A stretch of DNA of 64,000 bases from Tepidisphaeraceae bacterium (GTDB taxonomy: Bacteria > Planctomycetota > Phycisphaerae > Tepidisphaerales > Tepidisphaeraceae), in assembly GCA_035998445.1 (NCBI GenBank), contig DASYHQ010000061.1, forward strand, positions 124,001 through 188,000, written 5' to 3'. The position numbers and the translations under genes are program-made. Positions within the stretch are counted from its first letter, which is position 1. The number at the start of each line of letters is the position of its first letter. Under the pieces are notes generated by a model. The model worked only from the letters and a program-made list of their open reading frames with translations. It was not told where the DNA came from and ran no database searches. This document shows, piece after piece, positions 28,243 to 35,088 of this stretch.

Positions 28243-29934
28243 ATGAGCGAATCCCTCGGCACGCTTTGCATCGTCCTTCATGGTCACCTGCCGTACGTCC
28301 TGCACCACGGTTCCTGGCCGCACGGTGAGGCGTGGCTGTACGAGGCGGCCGCCGAGACGTACCTGCCGTTGCTCGACATGGTCGGTGAAGCCGCGTTGAT
28401 GAAGTCGCGGCCGGCCTTAACCATCGGCCTGACGCCCATCCTGCTCGAACAGCTGTCGCACCAGCGCTTCAAGGACGGCTTCATCATCTACTGCAACGAG
28501 CGCATCGCCCGCGCCAAGCAGGACGAGGCCGACTTCAAGAAGGCCGGCGACGGGCACAAGGCCTACCTTGCGCAACGCTGGCAGGACTGGTACGGCAAGA
28601 AGCTCGAGCACTTCGACCGCATCGGCCGCGACATCCCCGGCGAGTTCGGCAAGCGCTTCCGGGAAGGGCACATCCAGATCCTCACCAGCAACGCGACGCA
28701 CGCCTACATGCCGCTGCTGCTGAACGACCAGATGATGGCCGCCCAGATGAGCGCCGGCGTGAACACCAGCAAGCGCGTGCTTGGCATTCAGCCCCGCGGC
28801 ATGTGGCTGCCCGAGTGCGCCTATCGCCCCAACTGGGATCACTGGATGCCCGCCGTCCTGTACGACAACCCGCGACAACGCCCCGGCGTCGAGAAGTTCA
28901 TCGCCGACGCCGGCGTCACACATTTCTTCGTCGACACCCACATGGTCACCGGCGGCCAACCACTCGGCATCTACGAGAAGGGCAACTTCCGCACGGTTGG
29001 TGAACAACAGCTCCACTGGGACCAAAAACGCGGCTGGCGTCATCCGCTGGAACCCACCGGCGTTGCCAGCTGGCCCGAGGCCCCGAAAACCTTCGCCTTC
29101 GCCCGCCACCCCAAGATCAGCGAACAGGTCTGGAGCGGTTCCATCGGCTACCCCGGCGCCGGCCAGTACATGGAATTCCACCGCAAGCACGGCGACCGCG
29201 GCCTGCGCTACCACAAGGTCACCAGCAACAAGACCGCCCTCAGCGACAAGGAGCTCTACTACCCCGACGACATCCCCGCCAAGGTCTTCGAACACGCGCA
29301 GCATTTCGTCAACGTGGTCAAGCAGGTCTTAGGCGAATACAAGTTCTGGTCCGGCCGCGAGGGCGTCTGCGTCGCGCCGTTCGACGCGGAACTCTTCGGC
29401 CACTGGTGGTTCGAGGGCGTGCAGTTTTTACGCGACGTCATCCTCACCCTCGCCAACGACAGCCAGGTGAAGCTGATGACGGCTGAAGAAGCCATGTACC
29501 ACCACCCGCCCGACAAGGTCATGCGCCTGCCCGAGGGCAGCTGGGGCGAGAACGGCAACCACAGCGTCTGGATCAACGACAAGGTCAAGTGGATGTGGGA
29601 GATCGAGTACCGCGCCGAAGGCCGCATGCTCAAGCTGCTCCACGAGCTGCCCTGGCAGACCAACGCCAAGGTCAAGGAACTGATGGACCGCGGCGCCCGC
29701 GAGTTGCTGCTGCTGCAAGCCAGCGACTGGCCCTTCGTCATCCACACCCAGGGTGCCGTCGACTACGGCATCCAACGCTTCAGCGGCCACGCCACCAACT
29801 ACGACCGCATGATGACCCTCGCCGAGAAGGTCGCCAAGGGTCAGGAACTGGACGAGGTCGACAACGCCGAGATCCGCGAGGTCGATCTGCACGACAGCGT
29901 GTTCCTGGACGTGGACCTGAACTGGTGGATGTAG
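28243..29934 (+). CDS. Glycoside hydrolase family 57 protein, 1,4-alpha-glucan branching enzyme-like
   Basis: 563 residues. The N terminus has GTLCIVLHGHLPYVLHHG and ALTIGLTPILLEQL, both typical of the GH57 branching-enzyme/DUF1957 group. The catalytic nucleophile is Glu191 in GMWLPECAYRP and the acid/base Asp381 in APFDAELFGHWWFEG. A helical C-terminal domain (about residues 410-560) contains MWEIEYRAEGRMLKLLHELP. Expected to make alpha-1,6 branches in glycogen in the cytoplasm; no glycogen synthase is adjacent. The start ATG 28243 follows directly on CCTC; the ribosome site is weak. Confidence 0.93.
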   Translation: MSESLGTLCIVLHGHLPYVLHHGSWPHGEAWLYEAAAETYLPLLDMVGEAALMKSRPALTIGLTPILLEQLSHQRFKDGFIIYCNERIARAKQDEADFKKAGDGHKAYLAQRWQDWYGKKLEHFDRIGRDIPGEFGKRFREGHIQILTSNATHAYMPLLLNDQMMAAQMSAGVNTSKRVLGIQPRGMWLPECAYRPNWDHWMPAVLYDNPRQRPGVEKFIADAGVTHFFVDTHMVTGGQPLGIYEKGNFRTVGEQQLHWDQKRGWRHPLEPTGVASWPEAPKTFAFARHPKISEQVWSGSIGYPGAGQYMEFHRKHGDRGLRYHKVTSNKTALSDKELYYPDDIPAKVFEHAQHFVNVVKQVLGEYKFWSGREGVCVAPFDAELFGHWWFEGVQFLRDVILTLANDSQVKLMTAEEAMYHHPPDKVMRLPEGSWGENGNHSVWINDKVKWMWEIEYRAEGRMLKLLHELPWQTNAKVKELMDRGARELLLLQASDWPFVIHTQGAVDYGIQRFSGHATNYDRMMTLAEKVAKGQELDEVDNAEIREVDLHDSVFLDVDLNWWM

Positions 29935-30047
29935 ACGCGCAAGCTCTCCTTACGCTTCACTTTGAGTAGACGTTGCCGCCTGTGACGACTGCCGCTGCAG
30001 TACGCGGTAGCGGTCGGCCACGCGCTCGCGCATCCGCGTCGAAACGA

Positions 30048-30077
30048 TTGCATCTCGTATGGGGACCGGGTTATACT
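30048..30077 (+). promoter_or_regulatory. Possible promoter of the PEP-CTERM gene at 30175
   Basis: TTGCAT (30048-30053), 18-bp spacer, TATACT (30072-30077), about 100 bp before the start codon. Confidence 0.4.
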
Positions 30078-30174
30078 CGGTCGTTAGGGCACGTATCACA
30101 AGTCCTACGGGCACTAATTAGGAATGAGGAGTCGCAGGTTGGCGCATGCGCCGTCTGCACAAGGGAGATCGACC

Positions 30175-30960
30175 ATGCGCAATCGCGTTCTCGTGGGCCA
30201 ACGGCGTTTATCTTTGGCACTGATGGCCTTCGCAGGCCTGTCTCTGGGCACGCCCGCGTTCGGGGCGAAGATCCTCATGGATTTCGGCAACACGGCGACC
30301 GGCACCGACGCGGTCGGGCGCGCGTGGAACAACATCGGGACGGCCAACGATACCGTGCCGAACAAGGTGCTGAACGACACCACGGGCACCGACAGCGGCT
30401 ACCGGCTGACGATCGCCAACCCGCCCGGCACCACGAACGCCGTCGGCTTCAATGCCGAGAACACCAACGGCACGCCGACGCCGAGCGGCCAGGCGGCTGC
30501 GCGCAGCTATCCCAGCACGGCCACGGAAGACAACCTGTACGGCAACGTCGGTACGTTTAATGGCTTGGTCGTGCAGGGCGTCCGCCTGACGTTCTCGAAC
30601 CTCAGCCCGACCGAGGTCTACAGCCTCGACTTCTTCGCCTCGCGCCTGTTCGTCTCCGACAACCGCGAGACCGAGTACGCCGTCACCGGGGCCGCCGGCA
30701 CGACCAGCGTCTTCCTGAACCCGTCGAACAACGAAGGCAACGTCGTCGGCGTGTCGGGCATCAGCCCCGTCGAGACGACGTCCGGCTCGGGCCTGTGGCA
30801 GATCGTCGTCGACATCGACGCCGGCCCGAACAACAACAACACCAGCAAGTTCTTCCACGTCAGCGTCGCCGAACTGAACTCCACGCTGGTGCCGGAGCCG
30901 GCGTCGCTTGGCCTGCTGGGTGGGGCGCTCGTCCTGCTCGGCCGCCGTCGCCGCGTCTGA
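30175..30960 (+). CDS. PEP-CTERM sorting-signal protein
   Basis: 261 residues. Signal peptide RRLSLALMAFAGLSLGTPAF with cleavage likely after FGA. The body is a beta-rich exported domain (ILMDFGNTATGTDAVGRAWN, VYSLDFFASRLFVSDNRETE), like many planctomycete PEP-CTERM proteins. The C terminus is VPEPASLGLLGGALVLLGRR plus RRV: PEP, helix, Arg cluster. Likely anchored or released at the surface by exosortase. AAGGGAGATC precedes the ATG at 30175. It faces a GH16 remnant. Confidence 0.9.
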   Translation: MRNRVLVGQRRLSLALMAFAGLSLGTPAFGAKILMDFGNTATGTDAVGRAWNNIGTANDTVPNKVLNDTTGTDSGYRLTIANPPGTTNAVGFNAENTNGTPTPSGQAAARSYPSTATEDNLYGNVGTFNGLVVQGVRLTFSNLSPTEVYSLDFFASRLFVSDNRETEYAVTGAAGTTSVFLNPSNNEGNVVGVSGISPVETTSGSGLWQIVVDIDAGPNNNNTSKFFHVSVAELNSTLVPEPASLGLLGGALVLLGRRRRV

Positions 30961-30976
30961 CCGATGACGTGCAGCG

Positions 30977-31000
30977 GGGCGGGGCGATGTCGCCCCGCCC
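30977..31000. terminator. Hairpin between convergent genes
   Basis: A ten-base G:C stem (GGGCGGGGCG / CGCCCCGCCC) with an ATGT loop lies between the PEP-CTERM stop and the GH16 stop. There is no U-tract, so rho-independent ending is uncertain. Confidence 0.5.
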
Positions 31001-31007
31001 TGCGCCG

Positions 31008-31500
31008 TTACTCCTTCCGCCACACCTTCAGCGACTTCAGCACCATCGCGCCCGAGCCGTCCTCGTACTTCGACTCCGGCTTCGCCTTCACGGCGACGTT
31101 GGTTAATGGGTACCAGGTTTCGCCTTTAAAGGGGTTGGCGTACTGCATCGTTTCCACGCCGTCGACGAACATCGTGATCAGGTCCTCATCCACCGTCACG
31201 GCGAAGGTGTGGAAGTCGCTGTCGAGCGTGTTGGGCAGGCCGAAGGTCGACATCTTCATGCGCATGGCGGGGCGGGTGAACGTGCGCTGCAGCTTGTCGC
31301 CACCGTGCAGGTTGGTGGAGAGATCGGACGCGAAGACCCACGACCCGTTGTAGCCAAACCCCTCGTACACGTCGATCTCCGGCGGCCAGCCCGCCACCGG
31401 CAATAGCCACAGCGCCGGCCACGATCCCTTGCGGTTGGGCATCTTCGCGACCCACTCCACGCTGCCGTACTTGAAGTACGTCTCCGGCGTCTTATGGCCC
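31008..31500 (-). pseudogene. Glycoside hydrolase family 16 remnant (5' part lost to repeats)
   Basis: The retained C-terminal part shows a GH16 core: FKYGSVEWVAKMPNRKGSWP, ALWLLPVAGWPPEIDVYEG (the EIDVYE catalytic block) and FHTFAVTVDEDLITMFVDG. A complete GH16 protein needs a further roughly 80-100 residues and a signal peptide before this. On this strand the upstream sequence is instead family F and other palindromes (31518-31713). The open frame continues through them to 31739 only as Arg/Pro-rich repeat translation. I call it a disrupted gene; expression as a chimera is possible but unlikely to give an active enzyme. Confidence 0.75.
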
Positions 31501-31517
31501 GACAGTGCCGGGTGCCG

Positions 31518-31713
31518 GGTGCCACGGTTTGGTACTCCAAGCCGTGCTTGAGGCCGTGGGGAAAGACACGGCACGGAGTACCGTACCGTGGCACCCGGCG
31601 GGGCGGGGCGGGACGCGGCGGGCACGGGATTCCGGGCAGTGGGTCCGTTTGAAGTGGCACGGGTTTCCAACCCGTGTTCTGGAGCGAAGACACGGGTTGA
31701 AAACCCGTGCCAC
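31518..31713. repeat. Two family F palindromes in tandem upstream of the GH16 remnant
   Basis: 31518-31596: GGTGCCACGGTTTGGTACTC ... with inverse GTACCGTACCGTGGCACC. 31655-31713: GTGGCACGGGTTTCCAACCC and inverse. The second is flanked by a further inverted pair (AGTGGGTCCGTTTGAA / TTGAAACTGACCCACT). Confidence 0.88.
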
Positions 31714-31758
31714 GGGGGAAGGTGTTGAAACTGACCCACTACCGGATTCCGATCCGGG

Positions 31759-32010
31759 GGCAGGGGATTCTATTTCATGGGCACGGAACGTCGTTCCATG
31801 GACACGGAATGGCGTTCGGAGGGTACGGAATCCCATTCCATAGGCACGGAACGTCGTTCCGGGGGCACGGGGTTCCATTCCGCGGGCATGGAACGTCGTT
31901 CCGGCGGCACGGGGTTCCGTTCCGCGGGCACGGAATGGCGTTCCGGGGGCACGAGGTGGCGTTCCGTGGGCACGGGGTGGCGTTCCGGGGGCATGGGGTG
32001 GCGGGTCGGG
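31759..32010. repeat. Array of about twelve 21-bp units each holding a GGAAC...GTTCC palindrome
   Basis: Units start at 31759 (degenerate), 31780, 31801, 31822, 31843, 31864, 31885, 31906, 31927, 31948, 31969 and 31990, without a single indel. Consensus GGCACGGAACGTCGTTCCGG plus G. Neighbouring units differ at the palindrome but often keep its symmetry (GGAATGGCGTTCC, GGAATCCCATTCC). The last two units are G-rich and degenerate. Long frames through it on both strands only encode heptapeptide repeats. Confidence 0.94.
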
Positions 32011-32249
32011 TGGGGGGCGATGGGGCTGGGGGGCGGTGGGGGCGGTTATTCTGGGACGGGGTGGGGGCGTGGCGACGGGCGGGGGGATTTGGTTGCGGCG
32101 GCGCTTCAGTCGCGCGGCGGGCGGGCCGATGGAAGGGGGGTGGGGCGATCGTCGTGATCGCCGTCGGCGGCGCGGCTGGTCGTGTGACCGGCGATCGCGC
32201 GGATCGGGCCGGGCGGCGGGCGGTGCCCAACGTGGAACGGAGTCGAATC

Positions 32250-32936
32250 ATGGGAATGGTGCCCGAGAGGAAGCAGGAGAAGATCGCGTTCTTCGAGACG
32301 CACGTGCAGGCGTTGCTGACGAACGCCACGGCGATCGGGACGAGCACGGCGGCGGTGACGGACCTGCAGACGAAGACGCAGGGCGCGCGCACGCTGTATC
32401 AGGCGCAGCTGTCGGCGCAGGCGGCGGCGAAGCTGGCGGTGCAGGCGGCCGACCAGGCGGTGGAGCAGATGGCGATCGCCGGCGCGGCGGTCATCGAGCA
32501 GGTGCGGGCCAAGGCGCGCATGTCGGGCGACGGCATCTACACGCTGGCGGGCCTGCCGGCGCCGGCCACGCCCGCGGCGGTGGGCAACCCCGGCGAGCCG
32601 ACGCAGTTGAAGGTGACGCTGAACACCAACGGCTCGCTCGACCTGCGGTTCGCCTGCAAGAACCCGGCGGGCTGCCACGGCGTGATCTACCAGGTCTACC
32701 GCAGGGTGGCGTCGACCGGCGAGTACCACTACATCGGCGGCAGCGGGCAGCGGTCGTTCACCGACACCACGGTGCCGGCGGGCGTGCCGAGCGTGATGTA
32801 CCAGATCCAGGCGACGCGCTCGACGGCGGTCGGCAAGGTCGGCGAGTTCGTCGTGAACTTCGGCGTGACCCCCACCGGCATGACGACGACGGTGAGCAGC
32901 GCCAACACCGGCACGCCGGCGAAGATCGCGGCGTAG
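32250..32936 (+). CDS. Protein of unknown function with coiled-coil and fibronectin-like parts
   Basis: 228 residues (MGMVPERKQEKIAFFETHVQ...), no signal peptide. Residues about 1-95 are a long Ala/Gln-rich helix, probably a coiled coil (AQLSAQAAAKLAVQAADQAV). Residues about 125-225 look like a fibronectin type III-like sandwich (VTLNTNGSLDLRFACKNP, YQVYRRVASTGEYHYIG, SVMYQIQATRSTAVGKVGEF). I do not recognise a named family. A strong terminator follows. The start at 32250 is the first ATG where coding character begins; the frame upstream passes through the 21-bp array. Confidence 0.7.
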   Translation: MGMVPERKQEKIAFFETHVQALLTNATAIGTSTAAVTDLQTKTQGARTLYQAQLSAQAAAKLAVQAADQAVEQMAIAGAAVIEQVRAKARMSGDGIYTLAGLPAPATPAAVGNPGEPTQLKVTLNTNGSLDLRFACKNPAGCHGVIYQVYRRVASTGEYHYIGGSGQRSFTDTTVPAGVPSVMYQIQATRSTAVGKVGEFVVNFGVTPTGMTTTVSSANTGTPAKIAA

Positions 32937-32969
32937 GCCGACGTCTGACATTTGCAGTTTGACGTGAAG

Positions 32970-33006
32970 AACGGGGCGCGGCCTGTGTGGCGCGCCCCGT
33001 TCCTTT
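32970..33006 (+). terminator. Terminator after the coiled-coil/fibronectin-like gene
   Basis: AACGGGGCGCG pairs with CGCGCCCCGTT, followed by CCTTTG. Strong stem, short U-rich tail. Confidence 0.65.
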
Positions 33007-33050
33007 GCGCGCCGAGATGCGAAGGGCGGAGCAGGAAGGGCAAGCCGCGC

Positions 33051-33126
33051 GTGCCACCGGCGGCTTGCCCGCCCGTGTCTTCGTTCCACAGAAACAGCCA
33101 CGGGCGGGCAAGCCGCCGGTGGCACA
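33051..33126. repeat. Family G palindromic element
   Basis: GTGCCACCGGCGGCTTGCCC at the left and GGGCAAGCCGCCGGTGGCAC at the right, about 30 bp apart. A related decayed element lies at 37632-37700 (ACGGGCGGCTCGCCCGT). Confidence 0.92.
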
Positions 33127-33235
33127 CTGCGGTCGGTGGGCGTCAGAGCGGTCCTCACTTCAGACTTCATTCTTCCGGGAACTTTCCGGATGGCGGTGCG
33201 TCCAAACGGGCAGACTTTCAACGAAGGAGCCGGTT

Positions 33236-34417
33236 ATGCGGAAGCGTCGATTGGGATTGATGGCGTTGGTGGCGGCGGGGGCGTCGGTGGCATTCCTGCC
33301 GGGTGGGGTGGTGCGGGGGCATGAGCCGATCGTGGTGGATCATGGGCAGCGGCATCGGCAGCCGGTGATACAGATCGCGTTGCTATTGGATACGTCCAAC
33401 AGCATGGATGGGTTGATCGATCAGGCCCGCACGCAGCTGTGGGCGATCGTCAACGAGTTCGCACGGTGCAAGCGGGACGGGCAGAGCCCGCGGTTGCAGG
33501 TGGCGTTGTACGAGTATGGGAACGACGGGCTGCCGAGCGCCAACGGGCACGTGCGGCTGGTGCAGCCGTTCACGGGCGATCTGGATTTGGTCAGCGAGAA
33601 GCTGTGGGGCCTGCGCACCAACGGTGGCAGCGAGTTTTGCGGGACGGTGATCGGGGCGGCGACCCGCGAGCTGGTGTGGGCCGATGAGAAGGACGCGTAC
33701 CGCGCGATCTTCATCGCGGGGAACGAGCCGTTCACCCAGGGCGAGGTGGACTATCGCTCGGCGATCGGCATGGCGGTGGGCAGGGGCGTGATCGTCAACA
33801 CGATTCACTGCGGCGATGACAACGCTGGCCGATCGGGCCAGTGGGCGGACGGGGCGCGGCTGGGGGAGGGGCGGTATCTGTGGATCGACCAGAACCGGGC
33901 GGCGCCGGCGGTCATCGCGCCGCAGGATGAGAAGATCCGCAAGCTGTCGCTGGAGCTGAACGAGACGTACGTGCCGTACGGCGATGCGGGGGCGGTCGGC
34001 GCCCTGCGGCAGGCGAATCAGGACATGGTCGCCACCAGTGCCCCCAGCGCCGCCGCGGCCGGGGCGGACGTGCAGCGGGCGGTGGCAAAGGCCAATGCGC
34101 AGTACAACAACGCCAAGTGGGACCTGGTGGATGCGCTGAAGGACGGCGAGGTGAAACTGGAAGCGCTGCCGGCCGAGGCGTTGCCCGAGCCGATGAAGGA
34201 GCTGTCGAAGGAAGAGCGGGCGAAGTACGTGGAAGGGCAGGCCACCAAGCGCGCGGAACTGCAGCAGCAGATCAACGCGCTGAACGATGAGCGTGGGAAG
34301 TACGTGGCGGAGAAGGAAAAGGAACAGGCCAAGGGTGGGGCGGAGACGCTGAACAGCGCGGTGATCAAGGTCGTCCGCGAACAACTGGCGGAGCGGCAGT
34401 TTGAGGTGGAGAAGTAG
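33236..34417 (+). CDS. Secreted von Willebrand factor A-domain protein
   Basis: 393 residues. Signal peptide LGLMALVAAGASVAFLPGGV. A VWA domain starts at QIALLLDTSNSMDGL with the metal-site DTSNS (52-56). It continues with VALYEYGNDGL and TNGGSEFCGTVIGAA (the threonine of the metal site) to FIAGNEPFTQG. From about residue 270 the protein is a charged, partly coiled-coil tail (LSKEERAKYVEGQATKRAEL). Likely periplasmic, binding a partner through Mg2+. AAGGAG seven bases before the ATG 33236 fixes the start; the longer frame runs through the family G palindrome. Confidence 0.88.
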   Translation: MRKRRLGLMALVAAGASVAFLPGGVVRGHEPIVVDHGQRHRQPVIQIALLLDTSNSMDGLIDQARTQLWAIVNEFARCKRDGQSPRLQVALYEYGNDGLPSANGHVRLVQPFTGDLDLVSEKLWGLRTNGGSEFCGTVIGAATRELVWADEKDAYRAIFIAGNEPFTQGEVDYRSAIGMAVGRGVIVNTIHCGDDNAGRSGQWADGARLGEGRYLWIDQNRAAPAVIAPQDEKIRKLSLELNETYVPYGDAGAVGALRQANQDMVATSAPSAAAAGADVQRAVAKANAQYNNAKWDLVDALKDGEVKLEALPAEALPEPMKELSKEERAKYVEGQATKRAELQQQINALNDERGKYVAEKEKEQAKGGAETLNSAVIKVVREQLAERQFEVEK

Positions 34418-34485
34418 GGAGTGCGGGGAGGCGGCGGGAGACGCCGTGGGGCGGGCGTCTTCTGCCGGCCTTTGGGGAGGGGAAG

Positions 34486-34712
34486 CGAAATCCCAAGCCC
34501 CAATGCCAAACAAAATCCCAAAGACCAAATCCCAATCAGAGGGATTTCCTGCTCTGTGTCTGCCTCTGTGCTCTCTGTGTCCTCTGTGGTTCAACCTCTT
34601 CTACGCGCCACCTTCGCGATTCCTTCGCGTCTAACTCTTCTTCATTGAATACGGGGGGACAAGCAGACAGGGGGGGAGAGACAGGCAAGGAATGCCTGTC
34701 CTACCGAAGAGC
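34486..34712. repeat. Mosaic repeat cluster, third copy of the module series
   Basis: AATCCCAAGCCCCAATG, CTCTGTGTCCTCTGTGG, CCTTCGCGATTCCTTCGCG and a family B right arm (GAGACAGGCAAGGAATGC) in the same order as 6590-6828. The gap 34418-35088 has no protein gene. Confidence 0.88.
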
Positions 34713-34751
34713 CAAAGATCGCAGCTGACGCACGTTGTTCGCGCGGCGCAT

Positions 34752-34784
34752 AAAAAAGCACGGACCGGCAGAGGGGCCCGTGCT
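34752..34784 (-). terminator. Orphan rho-independent terminator on the minus strand
   Basis: Read on the minus strand: AGCACGG, a loop of about 14 bases, CCGTGCT, then six T. No minus-strand gene lies upstream of it before the sigma-factor gene, so it may end a small RNA starting somewhere in 34800-35050. Confidence 0.5.
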
Positions 34785-35088
34785 GGTAACGAAGTGCGAG
34801 CGGCAACACACCACTCAGACGACCGACTCCTGGTTCGTCGGTACACCTCGTCTGCGATCGTCTCGGGCGTAAACCCGAATTGGCTGTCTGGTAGAGGGAT
34901 GGCCCGGATTGGGGTCGGATGGCTGGCCAGCGCTGGCCGGGAAAGCCAGGTTGGCGTATGCTAGCCGTTACATCCTTGCGGGCCTTTGCTGCCCATAGAG
35001 ACGACTGGCAGCGTGAAAAGTTACAACAAGGAAAGTTTTCCCGTTATCGCGGTCCTAGCGGCGTCGACTGTAGCCTTGGGAGGACGTT

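Noticed and set aside
31770-31994. Heptapeptide-repeat frames on both strands over the 21-bp array
   Set aside because: All frames are open because of GC content and period; neither has a start with ribosome site or flanking domains.
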